Shown here: one piece after another, positions 51,383 through 60,520 of the stretch
Position numbering within the stretch: position 1 is the stretch's first letter
Layout: each line of letters begins with the position of its first letter
Assembly: GCA_039820585.1 (NCBI GenBank)
Contig: JBCBPV010000004.1
Location: forward strand, 1 to 64,000
DNA: 64,000 nucleotides
Source: JBCBGF01 sp039820585
GTDB taxonomy: Bacteria > Pseudomonadota > Alphaproteobacteria > Rhodobacterales > Rhodobacteraceae
Direction: 5' to 3'
Translations under genes and position numbers: made by a program
The notes under the pieces: model-generated
The model's database searches: none
Told to the model about the DNA's origin: nothing
Seen by the model: only the letters and a program-made list of their open reading frames with translations

Positions 51383-51979
51383 TTGACCGACGCCCCCAAG
51401 GACATCGAAGCGCTGATTGAGCTGATGGCCAAGCTGCCGGGCCTCGGCCCCCGCTCGGCCCGGCGTGCAGTGTTGCACCTGATCAAGAAGCGCGGGCTGC
51501 TGCTGATGCCGCTCGCCGACGCGATGCACGCGGTGGGGGCAACGGCGCGCGAATGCATCAATTGCGGCAACATCGGCACGTCGGACATCTGCGATATCTG
51601 CGCGTCCGAGAAACGGGCCACGGGTGAGATCTGCGTGGTCGAAGATGTGGCAGATCTTTGGGCCATGGAGCGGTCGGGCGTGTTCAAGGGCAAGTACCAC
51701 GTCCTTGGCGGGACACTCAGCGCTCTGGATGCCATGGGCCCCGATGAGCTGCGCATCCCCAAACTGGTGGACCGCGTGCAAAGCGAGGGCGTGACCGAGG
51801 TGATCCTGGCGCTTAACGCCACCATAGATGGCCAGACCACCGCGCATTACATCGCCGACCAGCTAGGCCAGGACATCAAGATTACCTCACTGGCCCAAGG
51901 TGTGCCCATCGGGGGAGAGCTGGATTACCTCGACGATGGCACGATCTCGGCGGCCCTGCGCGCGCGCAAGACGTTCTGA
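51383..51979 (+). CDS. recR: Recombination mediator protein RecR
   Basis: 198 aa, TTG start at 51383, 8 bases after the ybaB stop. An N-terminal helix-hairpin-helix (LPGLGPRSARRAVLHLI) and a zinc finger C-x2-C-x11-C-x2-C within CINCGNIGTSDICDIC precede a Toprim domain (VVEDVADLWAMERSG). It acts with RecF and RecO at gaps. Confidence 0.95.
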   Translation: MTDAPKDIEALIELMAKLPGLGPRSARRAVLHLIKKRGLLLMPLADAMHAVGATARECINCGNIGTSDICDICASEKRATGEICVVEDVADLWAMERSGVFKGKYHVLGGTLSALDAMGPDELRIPKLVDRVQSEGVTEVILALNATIDGQTTAHYIADQLGQDIKITSLAQGVPIGGELDYLDDGTISAALRARKTF

Positions 51980-52041
51980 GCGTCTTTACAAGCCCTCCCC
52001 GCGCGCCACATCGCACCCCAACAGATCGGAGAGCGCGCTAG

Positions 52042-53160
52042 ATGGCGATCAATGCAATGAAAGTGCCCGCGGGCGACGCGCTGGACGTTCTGCGCAGCGG
52101 TTGGGCGGCGCAGAAGGCGGGCAAACTGACCGCGTCCTATATGCTCCACGGTCGCCCCGGCGTTGGCAAATCCGAGATCGTGGCGCAGCTGGCAGGTGAG
52201 ATCGGGGCGCAGCTGTTCGACCTGCGCCTGACCACAATCGAACCGCAGGATCTGCGCGGGTTGCCGTACTATGATCACGCAGCGGGCAAGACGGTCTGGT
52301 ACCGCCCCGAAGACCTGCCCGATGATCCCGACCACCCCGCGATTCTGTTCCTCGATGAGCTGACCGCCGCCTCCCCCTACCTGCAACCCACAGTCTACGG
52401 CCTGTTGCAGGAACGCCGCGTCGGTCGCCACCGACTGCCCGACAGCGTGATGGTGCTGGCCGCTGGCAACGCGGTCGAAGACGGGGCGATTGCCTATGAA
52501 ATGGGGACGGCCCTGTCCGACCGGCTGATCCATCTGACCGTTGAGGCAAGTGCCGCTGACTGGCTCGCCAACTACGCCGTTCCCCGCGGCATGCATCCCG
52601 CCGTCACCGCCTTCATCCGCACCCGGCCCGACCTGCTTGAGACGACCGAGGAAACACTCGCCCAGGGCCACATGATCGCCTGCACCCCCCGTTCCTGGAC
52701 CCGCGTGGGCGATATCCTGAATGCCGTTTCCGACCGCCGACAACGCAACATTATGGTCGCGGGCACCGTGGGCGATGCGGTGGCCGCCGAATTCGCGATT
52801 GTGGCCGATGACGTGTCCGCCACCGTGCGCGTGGATGAAATGCTGGCAGAGACGCCTGCGAACCGCACCGCGATGTACCCTGACACGCTGCACGGCCTGA
52901 CCGCTTTGGTGCATGGCCTGGTGGGATCGCTCGACGAACCCCGTGCCGATGACGTGATCGACGTGATGGCGGGGCTGCGGGATCTGCCGTCCAAGCGCGA
53001 CGACGCCGCCTTCGCCAAACTCCCACTGGCGGAGCTTGCCACCTACGGCTTCGAGGCACTGATGCAAAAGGGCCTGCGCGACGGCCTGACCGACCGCTTC
53101 CTCGCCTCGCCCGCCTTCCGCACATATCTGGAAGAACGCAAAGAACTGGGCCTCGACTAA
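52042..53160 (+). CDS. MoxR-type AAA+ ATPase
   Basis: 372 aa. Walker A GRPGVGKS (37-44), Walker B AILFLDELTAA and sensor 1 VLAAGN are clear. The long C-terminal helical part differs from classical MoxR/RavA. It is paired with a VWA-like gene 2 bases downstream. In known MoxR-VWA pairs the ATPase helps insert a metal or remodel a target recruited by the VWA protein; the target here is unknown. GGAG precedes the ATG. Confidence 0.88.
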   Translation: MAINAMKVPAGDALDVLRSGWAAQKAGKLTASYMLHGRPGVGKSEIVAQLAGEIGAQLFDLRLTTIEPQDLRGLPYYDHAAGKTVWYRPEDLPDDPDHPAILFLDELTAASPYLQPTVYGLLQERRVGRHRLPDSVMVLAAGNAVEDGAIAYEMGTALSDRLIHLTVEASAADWLANYAVPRGMHPAVTAFIRTRPDLLETTEETLAQGHMIACTPRSWTRVGDILNAVSDRRQRNIMVAGTVGDAVAAEFAIVADDVSATVRVDEMLAETPANRTAMYPDTLHGLTALVHGLVGSLDEPRADDVIDVMAGLRDLPSKRDDAAFAKLPLAELATYGFEALMQKGLRDGLTDRFLASPAFRTYLEERKELGLD

Positions 53161-53162
53161 CC

Positions 53163-54377
53163 GTGGCCCCGCGCCACTCCACCCGCGCCGCGCGCGCCCT
53201 GCGCAAGCTGGCCGAAGAGGATCCGGCCTTTGCCATGCTCTCGCTCTGGTGCCAGCACCGGGACGGCGAGGCGGACGCGCTGGCCGTGAGCGACGACACC
53301 ACCATCACCTACGGCCCGGCGTTCGGCGCGCTCAGCCTCGCCGAACAGATGGCCACCGCTGGCCATCACATCCTGCACATCGCGCTCCGCCACGCCGCGC
53401 GCGCACGGGGGTTCAAGACCCGCTTTGGCGAAGCCTTCGATGCCGAGACCTACAACATCGCCGCCGATGCCGTGACGAACGAAGTACTGGTCGCAGCGGG
53501 CTACATCCTGCCCCGCCCCTTCGTGGCACTCGACGGTGTGCTCAAGGCCGGCGCATTGAAAGAAGCGCCAGACATCGCACAGTGGGATGCAGATCGTCTC
53601 TATGTCCGCCTGATGGCCAAACGATCCGGCCAGGGCGAGGGTGGCAAGCTGAAGGCCTATGCCCAGTCGCGCGGGTTCACCGAAGACATGCGCCCGGCAG
53701 GGGCCGAGTCTGTAGGGGGTGAGGCAGAGGCGGACTGGCAGGAACGCTTGTCCCGCGCGCTGGATGCCGGGCGGATCGCGGGGCGCGGGATCGGCGTGCT
53801 GGGGCACCGGATCGCCGATGCCCCGAAACCCCGCACCCCGTGGGAGGTGATCCTGCGCGGGCTTCTGACCAAGGCCGTCACGCCCCAACCCCGCCTGTCC
53901 TATGCCCGCCCGTCGCGGCAATGGATTGCACGGCAGACCGGTGAAGACGCCGTGCCGTTTGAACCCGGTCAGATCCGCGACCGCCGGAGCCCGCGCATCG
54001 CGGTGGGCCTCGATGTCTCCACCTCCATAGACGCCGAGCGGCTGCGCCTGTTCGCCGCGCAAATCGCCGGGATCGGCAGGCGCACCGGGGCCGAAGTGCA
54101 GGTGCTTGTCTTCGACGAAGGCGTGCGCAGCCAGCGCCAGATGGCGGGGGTCAGTTGGGAGGAGGAGATCACCGCGCTCGATCTGGCCGAGGGTGGCGGC
54201 ACCTCCTTTGTCGAGGTCATGGATCAGGCCGCAGCCCTTGATCCCTCGGCCATCGTGATCCTGACCGATCTGGATGGCCCCTTTGGCAAACCCCCGCGCG
54301 CGGTACCTGTAATCTGGGCTGTGCCGGACGATCCAGCAGAACAACCGCCGTTCGGGCGCGTGCTCAGCTTGGCGTGA
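53163..54377 (+). CDS. VWA-like domain protein (DUF2201 type), partner of the MoxR ATPase
   Basis: 404 aa, GTG start 2 bases after the MoxR stop. The N-terminal putative metallopeptidase-like domain has HHILHIALRH (68-77), a degenerate zinc-site helix. The C-terminal VWA-like domain has the MIDAS motif D-V-S-T-S in VGLDVSTSIDAERL, and LTDLDGPF near the end. I recall the combination as DUF2201. Probably a substrate-recruiting subunit; role unknown. Confidence 0.82.
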   Translation: MAPRHSTRAARALRKLAEEDPAFAMLSLWCQHRDGEADALAVSDDTTITYGPAFGALSLAEQMATAGHHILHIALRHAARARGFKTRFGEAFDAETYNIAADAVTNEVLVAAGYILPRPFVALDGVLKAGALKEAPDIAQWDADRLYVRLMAKRSGQGEGGKLKAYAQSRGFTEDMRPAGAESVGGEAEADWQERLSRALDAGRIAGRGIGVLGHRIADAPKPRTPWEVILRGLLTKAVTPQPRLSYARPSRQWIARQTGEDAVPFEPGQIRDRRSPRIAVGLDVSTSIDAERLRLFAAQIAGIGRRTGAEVQVLVFDEGVRSQRQMAGVSWEEEITALDLAEGGGTSFVEVMDQAAALDPSAIVILTDLDGPFGKPPRAVPVIWAVPDDPAEQPPFGRVLSLA

Positions 54378-54414
54378 AAAATTAAGAAACTTACTGGAAA
54401 ACAGCGGCTTATCT

Positions 54415-54436
54415 GAAATTGCCAATTGGCAATTTC
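54415..54436. repeat. Perfect 22-base palindrome between convergent genes
   Basis: The half GAAATTGCCAA is followed by its exact complement TTGGCAATTTC with no loop. It lies in the 84-base gap between the VWA gene and a minus-strand gene, both of which end here. It may work as a bidirectional terminator, but it has no T-runs; a protein-binding site is the alternative. Confidence 0.6.
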
Positions 54437-54461
54437 TGACGGGGCCCCGAAAACACCCGGT

Positions 54462-55148
54462 TCAGATTGTGGCCAATGCCGCCATCCGCGCATGGGCCGA
54501 GATCGTCCGGGGATCAAGTACCGTGTTCCGCAAAAACGTGCTTTGCGCGAAGTTCACGGTGCGCAGCATATCCTCGGTAAAGTCTTCATCGAACAGACGC
54601 CCGATCAACGCCGACTGCTCTGCCGCATCAAGGCGCACAAACACCGGCCCCTCGGCCCCGTCATGCTGCACCGAGACATAGGTAAAGGGCGGCACCCGCG
54701 CCATCTCGGATTGTTCCACCACCAGATGCATCTCGCCCGCCTCGATCCCACGGCGCGTCGCAAGCTCGGTCAACGCGGCCACACTGCGCACCCGCAACTG
54801 ATCCAGCGCGCGGCCAATCGTATCCTCATCCGCCAACCCCTCTCGCTTGTCCTTCGGGATCGACAGCACCCGCGTCTCGAAGATGTAGATCACGATCAGC
54901 ATCAACAGCGGCGCCTGGCTGATCGGCAGCGCCGTGCCCGGCCAGATCAGCATGATCAGCGGAAACGGCGTCAACGCGATCAGGTATCGCGTCAGCGCAT
55001 GTTCGAAAAACAGCCGCCAGAACACCCGGTGGAACGGCCAGCCCTTGGGCAGGACAGACACACTGCGCCCGAAGATCTGTTTGGGCAGCGTGCGCACCTC
55101 AAGCGCATCGGGATTGGCGAGGTTGGGTTGGGTCAGGACAAAGATCAT
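54462..55148 (-). CDS. Membrane protein of unknown function
   Basis: 228 aa. After a hydrophilic N-terminus, two close hydrophobic helices (YLIALTPFPLIMLIWPG and APLLMLIVIYIFETRVL) form a hairpin like that of PH-domain-type membrane proteins. The rest is a soluble, acidic domain. I do not recognise the family. It stands 24 bases from the next minus-strand gene. Confidence 0.65.
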   Translation of the reverse strand: MIFVLTQPNLANPDALEVRTLPKQIFGRSVSVLPKGWPFHRVFWRLFFEHALTRYLIALTPFPLIMLIWPGTALPISQAPLLMLIVIYIFETRVLSIPKDKREGLADEDTIGRALDQLRVRSVAALTELATRRGIEAGEMHLVVEQSEMARVPPFTYVSVQHDGAEGPVFVRLDAAEQSALIGRLFDEDFTEDMLRTVNFAQSTFLRNTVLDPRTISAHARMAALATI

Positions 55149-55172
55149 CGGCGGCTCCGTGCCCGCAGGGAT

Positions 55173-56405
55173 CTAGCCCTCGGTCGCGGGGGCGCCACCC
55201 TGGAACGCATTGCCCCGGGCATAGTCGCAAGGCTCTTCCTGCATCTCCAGATGCAGGCCGTCGCCGGTGTAGGGATGCGCCCGGGCAAGATCCTCATCCA
55301 CCTCGATACCCAGACCTGGTGTGTCAGGCGCGCGGATGAACCCATCCTCCACCCGGATCGTCCCTTTGATCAGCGCATCGTGAAACGGCGTCTCGATCGT
55401 CTCGGCCATCAGGATATTGGGGATCACGGTGGCCAGATGGACATTCGCCGCCCACTCCACCGGCCCGGCATAAAGATGCGGGGCCACCTGCGCGCCATGC
55501 GCCTGGGCCAAGCCGGCGATCTTGCGCGCCTCCCACAGCCCGCCCGCGCGCCCCAGTGCAGGTTGCAGTATGCTGGCAGCCCCGGCTGCGAGCACCGCCT
55601 GAAACTCCGCCATCGTCGTCAACCGCTCGCCCGTGGCGACCGGCACCGGCTGGCCAGCGGCCACCCGGGCCATGCCGGGCACGTCATCGGGGGGCACCGG
55701 TTCCTCGAACCATAGCGGCTGATACGGCGCAATGGCCTGTCCCAGCCGGATCGCCCCGCCAGGGGTGAACTGTCCATGGGTGCCGAAAAGCAGATCGGCC
55801 CGGTCGCCCACCGCTTCGCGGATTGCCTTGCAGAAGGCCACCGACCGGGTGATGTCGGACTGCGCAGGCTGGTGACCGCCACGGATCGTATAGGGACCGG
55901 CAGGATCGAACTTCACAGCGGTAAAGCCACGCGACACAGCGTTTGCCGCCGCCTCAGCCGCCATCTCGGGCGAGATCCAGAATGCGCGCGTATCGTGGTG
56001 TGGCAACGGATACAGATATGTATACCCCCGCACCCGCTCATTCAGCCGCCCCCCCATCAGCGCCCAGACCGGCCTGTCCCGCGCCTTGCCCAGAATGTCC
56101 CAGCACGCAATCTCCAACCCCGAAAACGCGCCCATCACGGTCAGATCAGGGCGCTGCGTGAAACCCGCGGAGTAGGCCCGGCGAAACATCAGCTCGATAT
56201 TCTCCGGGCTCTCGCCAGCCATGTGGCGGGAAAACACATCCGCGATCACCGCGCGCATCGCCTCTGGCCCGACCGAACTGGCATAGCATTCCCCCCAGCC
56301 GGTGAGTCCGGTATCCGTGGTCAGCTTGACTAGACTCCAATATCGCCCACCCCAACCGGGTGCGGGCGGTGCGGTGATGATGACATCAAGGTCGGCCAGT
56401 TTCAT
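55173..56405 (-). CDS. Enolase-superfamily enzyme, mandelate racemase/muconate lactonizing type
   Basis: 410 aa from ATG 56405 (MKLADLDVIITAPP). The N-terminal capping domain (1-125) and a TIM barrel are present. Motifs are GFTAVKFDPAG, the FGTHGQFTP metal strand, PLWFEEPVPPDD and PVATGERL. These fit the sugar-acid dehydratase-like branch; the reaction is not fixed. It sits downstream of the pca genes and an MFS gene on the same strand, but a role in aromatic breakdown is only suggested by position. Confidence 0.85.
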   Translation of the reverse strand: MKLADLDVIITAPPAPGWGGRYWSLVKLTTDTGLTGWGECYASSVGPEAMRAVIADVFSRHMAGESPENIELMFRRAYSAGFTQRPDLTVMGAFSGLEIACWDILGKARDRPVWALMGGRLNERVRGYTYLYPLPHHDTRAFWISPEMAAEAAANAVSRGFTAVKFDPAGPYTIRGGHQPAQSDITRSVAFCKAIREAVGDRADLLFGTHGQFTPGGAIRLGQAIAPYQPLWFEEPVPPDDVPGMARVAAGQPVPVATGERLTTMAEFQAVLAAGAASILQPALGRAGGLWEARKIAGLAQAHGAQVAPHLYAGPVEWAANVHLATVIPNILMAETIETPFHDALIKGTIRVEDGFIRAPDTPGLGIEVDEDLARAHPYTGDGLHLEMQEEPCDYARGNAFQGGAPATEG

Positions 56406-56483
56406 GATCCACGCCCTTCGTAAGACGAACGATGGCACACAACCACATTGCACAGGGACGGGCCAGCCATGGCGTAGGGCGGG

Positions 56484-57692
56484 CTATGCAATGCCCACAC
56501 GCGGCCTCGACCGGTACACCACAAGACACACCACCATCAGCAACATCGACACCAGGAACGGCGCGCCCGGCATAAAGACCGGCGCTTCGGCGTTGGTGAA
56601 GGCAAAGAACACCGTCGTCATGGCCAGGGGCGAAAAAATCATCGACAGCGCCATCGCGCTGGTCAGCACGCCCTGCAACTCCCCCTGGGCATCATCGGCC
56701 ACGGTGCGCGACATGATCCCCTGCAACGCAGGCGTGACCACCGCGCCAAGTGCGGTCAGTGGCGTCAGGATCAGGGCAAGGGTGCTGTTGGTGACAAAGG
56801 CCAGTGCAAGGAAGGCGAAGAAGTTGAAGCACAGGCCAAACATCACGGTGCCCCGATCGCCCAGGTGCCTCAGAATCACCCGGATAAGCCCGCCCTGCAC
56901 CACCGCAATCGCGATCCCGAAGGACGCCAGCGAGATGCCGATCATTTGCGGCGACCACCCGAACCGCGCCTGGGTGAAGTAGGCCCAGATCGTTGGATAG
57001 ACCCAGAACGCCACCTGATACAGGAAGAAGACCGCAATCAACCGCCCCAGCCCGGGCAGCTTGTTGACCTGTTTGAACGCGCCCAGCGGGTTGGACCGCG
57101 ACCAACTGAACGCGCGGCGGGTGGCCTCGGTCACGGTTTCGGGCAACACGAAATAGCCGAACGCACAGTTCAGCGCAGCCAGCGCGGCGGCGGCGTAGAA
57201 CGGTGCGCGCGTCCCGAACTCTGCGAGGATCCCGCCGATAAAGGGCCCCAGCACGAAACCAACCCCAAACGCCGCACCGATCAGCCCGAAGCGGGCGGAC
57301 TTCTCTTCAGGTTTGGAGATGTCGGCAATGAACGCGGTCGCCGTCGATTGCGTTGCCGCCATCACACCGCCGACGATCCGGCCTGCAAACAACAGCCACA
57401 GTGTCCCCGCCACGGCCATGACCAGATAATCGAGCGACATGATCAACAGCGTCGCCAACAGGATCGGACGGCGGCCAAAGCGATCCGACAGGCTGCCCAT
57501 CATGGGCGCGCAGAGAAACTGCATCACCGCAAAGACGGTCATCAACAGCCCGCCCCACACCGCCGCCTCGGCCAGGGACCCGCCATCCACCTCGCGGATC
57601 AGATCGGGCATCACCGGGATGATCAGACCGATCCCGATGGAATCGAGCATCACGTTGATCAGGATGAAGGTGAGGGCGGGCCTCTGCGACAT
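56484..57692 (-). CDS. MFS transporter, TCR/Tet family
   Basis: 402 aa with 12 membrane helices. The family signature G-x3-D-R-x-G-R-R is seen in GSLSDRFGRRP, and the helix 5 motif GPFIGGILAEFG (antiporter motif C) indicates a proton-driven exporter of the TetA type. Substrate may be a drug or an aromatic acid; the location after pcaB allows either. 45 bases after pcaB. Confidence 0.87.
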   Translation of the reverse strand: MSQRPALTFILINVMLDSIGIGLIIPVMPDLIREVDGGSLAEAAVWGGLLMTVFAVMQFLCAPMMGSLSDRFGRRPILLATLLIMSLDYLVMAVAGTLWLLFAGRIVGGVMAATQSTATAFIADISKPEEKSARFGLIGAAFGVGFVLGPFIGGILAEFGTRAPFYAAAALAALNCAFGYFVLPETVTEATRRAFSWSRSNPLGAFKQVNKLPGLGRLIAVFFLYQVAFWVYPTIWAYFTQARFGWSPQMIGISLASFGIAIAVVQGGLIRVILRHLGDRGTVMFGLCFNFFAFLALAFVTNSTLALILTPLTALGAVVTPALQGIMSRTVADDAQGELQGVLTSAMALSMIFSPLAMTTVFFAFTNAEAPVFMPGAPFLVSMLLMVVCLVVYRSRPRVGIA

Positions 57693-57737
57693 GGTCGGTT
57701 CCGGTTGCGCTGGCCCCGTGCCGCGCTGGGTCTGGAT

Positions 57738-59066
57738 TTACGTAACCTGCCGGGCCTCCGATGCAAAGGCGCGCGCATCCGCGGGCGCCTGCCCCATCTG
57801 CGCCGCGGGGCGCAAAAGCGCGGCCCAGTCACGCGCATGATCGCGCGCCAGAAGCGAAGGCAACGGGGTTCCCGTCTCGGTCGCTTCGGCACATAGCGCC
57901 TTCACGATGGCCTGCGCCTCGGGGCGCGGCATGTCGGCGGCCAGCGCGAAAGTCGCGGCCTCCGCGTAAATCAAGCCCAGCCCGTCATCGAGGTTGTCCA
58001 GCATCGCCTCCGCGCGCGGGACCACGGTTTGCGCCAGCGTCTCGGCCGCCGCCAACGCCCGCGCCGCAAGAATGCACATCTGCGGCAGCGTCATCCATTC
58101 GGTCATCCACGCCGCGCCATCGCGCTGCTGACGGTGCAGGACAGCGCCCTGCATCACGGCATTCAACCCCACGCATTGCCGCGCGATCGCGGTCAGAACG
58201 GCGGGCTGCACCGGGTTCGCCTTCTGCGGCATGGTGGAAGACGCGCCTGCACCGGGCAGCGCCACCTCGCCAACCCCAGACTGCGCCATCAGATGCAGGT
58301 CATCGCCCATCTTGCCCAATGCGCCTGTCACCGCCGTCAGCCACGCCGCCAGTCCGGCCACCCCATCGCGCGCGCTGTGCCAGCTTGCGCCGGGGTCATC
58401 CAGCCCCAGCGCCTCGGCCAGCGCAGCCCGCACCTTTGGCGCCGCGTCGCCCATCATCGAAAGCGTCCCGCCTGCACCCGACAGGCTGACCATCTGCACA
58501 TCGCCCCGCACCGCTTCCAGCCGGGTCTGCGCACGCATCAGCGGCCGCCCCCATTCCGCTGCGACCGCGCCGAAACTCGTCACCGTCGCCACCTGACCAT
58601 AGGTGCGCGCGGCCATCGGCAACTCGGCATGCGCGTCAGACATCGCGCCCAGCGCGGCCACAACCGATGCCAACCGCGCGCCCAGGATCGTCAGCACCTG
58701 GCGCAGCCGCAGCGCCAGCGCGGTGTCCATGATGTCCTGACTGGTCGCGCCCCAATGCACGTATTGCGCATGGGCCGGGGCCTGCATCTCGGTGCGGAAC
58801 GCGGCCACCAGCGCGGGCACAGGGACCGCGTTCTGCCCCGTCGCCTCGGCCAAACCGCCCGGGTCCACTTGCACCTCCATGCTGGCGCGATGGATAGCCT
58901 CGGCGCTGACCTTGGGGATCAGGCCGATCTCGCCTTGCACCCGCGCCAAGGCGCCTTCGACGATCAGCATCGCCCGCACCTCGGCGCTATCGGTGAACAG
59001 CGCCGAAACCTTTGGGTCGCCCAGAAGCCGGGTGTAAAGCGCACTGTCGAGGGGGCTGGCCGGCAT
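57738..59066 (-). CDS. pcaB: 3-Carboxy-cis,cis-muconate cycloisomerase
   Basis: 442 aa, fumarase/aspartase superfamily. The signature GASSTMPQKANP (S-S-x-M-P-x-K-x-N) is clear, and HWGATSQDIMDT is the first conserved region. It lactonises the ring-cleavage product of PcaHG. The start shares one base with the BKACE stop (TGATG). The C-terminal extension resembles other PcaB proteins. Confidence 0.92.
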   Translation of the reverse strand: MPASPLDSALYTRLLGDPKVSALFTDSAEVRAMLIVEGALARVQGEIGLIPKVSAEAIHRASMEVQVDPGGLAEATGQNAVPVPALVAAFRTEMQAPAHAQYVHWGATSQDIMDTALALRLRQVLTILGARLASVVAALGAMSDAHAELPMAARTYGQVATVTSFGAVAAEWGRPLMRAQTRLEAVRGDVQMVSLSGAGGTLSMMGDAAPKVRAALAEALGLDDPGASWHSARDGVAGLAAWLTAVTGALGKMGDDLHLMAQSGVGEVALPGAGASSTMPQKANPVQPAVLTAIARQCVGLNAVMQGAVLHRQQRDGAAWMTEWMTLPQMCILAARALAAAETLAQTVVPRAEAMLDNLDDGLGLIYAEAATFALAADMPRPEAQAIVKALCAEATETGTPLPSLLARDHARDWAALLRPAAQMGQAPADARAFASEARQVT

Positions 59067-59896
59067 CAGGCGGCGCGCAGGCCAAGGATCTTTCGCGCCT
59101 CGGCCGGGGTGGCAACACGGCGGTCGTATTGCTCACACAACGCCACGGTGCGTTCCACCAGCGCCGCGTTCGACGGCGCCAACGTCTCCCGATCCAGCCG
59201 CACGTTATCCTCCAGCCCGGTCCGGCAATGCCCGCCCGCCGCGATGCACCATTCGTTTACCATCACCTGAGCCGCCCCGATCCCCGCCGCACACCATTCG
59301 GCATCCGGGGCCAGGCGCTTCACCGTCTCGACATAGAAATCAAACACCGGCTTGTCGGCGGGCATCGCGTTTTTCACGCCCATCACGAATTGCACATAGA
59401 GCGGCCCGGTCAGCCGCCCGTCGCCCGCCATCTTCACCGCCTGGAAGATGTGGCTCAGGTCAAACGCCTCAATCTCTGGCTTGATCTCGTAGGTCTGCAT
59501 TTCGGACGCCAGCCAATCCACCAGATCAGGCGGGTTCTCGTATACCCGCGTCGGAAAGTTGTTCGACCCCACCGTAAGTGACGCCATGTCGGGACGAAGC
59601 GGCAGCATTCCACCCCGCTCTGCCCCCGCGCCCGAGCGTCCGCCAGTGGACAGTTGCACGATCATACCCGGGCAATGCGCCTCGATCCCTTCCTTCAACC
59701 TCGCAAACCGCTCCGGGTCCGACGTTGGCGTCTGATCCTCCATCCGCACATGGCAGTGGGCGATGGTGGCGCCCGCCTCAAACGCGGCGTGGGTGCTTTC
59801 CACCTGCTCGTCGATCGTGATGGGCACGGCGGGGTTGTCTTCCTTGCGCGGGACCGACCCGGTGATGGCGACGCAGATGATGCAGGGTTTGGTCAT
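59066..59896 (-). CDS. Beta-keto acid cleavage enzyme (BKACE/DUF849)
   Basis: 276 aa from ATG 59896. A TIM-barrel with zinc ligands in AHCHVRMEDQ (His-x-His), STGGRSGAG, and the C-terminal GGHCRTGLEDNV. The family cleaves beta-keto acids with acetyl-CoA to an acetoacetate and a CoA thioester; founding member Kce acts in lysine fermentation. Being locked between pcaG and pcaB with 1- to 6-base junctions, it may act on beta-ketoadipate or a related keto acid (inference). Confidence 0.88.
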   Translation of the reverse strand: MTKPCIICVAITGSVPRKEDNPAVPITIDEQVESTHAAFEAGATIAHCHVRMEDQTPTSDPERFARLKEGIEAHCPGMIVQLSTGGRSGAGAERGGMLPLRPDMASLTVGSNNFPTRVYENPPDLVDWLASEMQTYEIKPEIEAFDLSHIFQAVKMAGDGRLTGPLYVQFVMGVKNAMPADKPVFDFYVETVKRLAPDAEWCAAGIGAAQVMVNEWCIAAGGHCRTGLEDNVRLDRETLAPSNAALVERTVALCEQYDRRVATPAEARKILGLRAA

Positions 59897-59902
59897 GGGC
59901 AC

Positions 59903-60520
59903 TCAGATATCGAAGAAGATGGTCTCATCCGCACCTTGCAGCCGGATGTCGAAACGGTAAACCCCGGCACCCTTGGACTGGGCCAGAAGCGTGGGCACAC
60001 GGTTTTGGTGCTCGATGCGGGTGAGGATGGGATCGGCGGCATTGGCATCGGCCTCATCGGCGAAGTACATCCGCGTTTGCAGGCCGATATTGATGCCCCG
60101 CGCGACGATCCAGAAGGTGACATGCGGTGCCATCAGGGTGCCGTCGCGAAACGGCACGCGGCCGGGCTTGATCGTCTCAAAGGTGAACTCCCCTGTCGCC
60201 ATGTCACCGGGACTACGGCCGAAACCGGTGAAGTTGGGATCGGCATTGCCGCGCGTCTCTTGGGGTGAGGGGTACAGGCCATCCGCATCCGCCTGCCAGA
60301 TCTCGATCAGCGCGTCTTTCAGCGGCGTCCCCGTGCCATCAAAAACGGTGCCCTTGATCGTGATCCGTTCCCCTTTGGTGTCGGCATTGATCAGCGCGGT
60401 GCCAAGATCGACGGGATAGACCCCCTCGACCCCACTGAAATTCGGCGTGCATCCGATATGCACGTAAGGCCCCGCCGTCTGCGATGCGCTTTCCTTGAAG
60501 TAACTCGCCGTCTGCACCAT
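59903..60520 (-). CDS. pcaG: Protocatechuate 3,4-dioxygenase alpha subunit
   Basis: 205 aa from ATG 60520, which overlaps the pcaH stop (TGATG) and has GGAGGGG before it. The intradiol dioxygenase fold is seen in GTPLKDALIEIWQADADG and ADPNFTGFGR. The alpha subunit lacks the iron ligands and shapes the pocket together with PcaH. Confidence 0.94.
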   Translation of the reverse strand: MVQTASYFKESASQTAGPYVHIGCTPNFSGVEGVYPVDLGTALINADTKGERITIKGTVFDGTGTPLKDALIEIWQADADGLYPSPQETRGNADPNFTGFGRSPGDMATGEFTFETIKPGRVPFRDGTLMAPHVTFWIVARGINIGLQTRMYFADEADANAADPILTRIEHQNRVPTLLAQSKGAGVYRFDIRLQGADETIFFDI

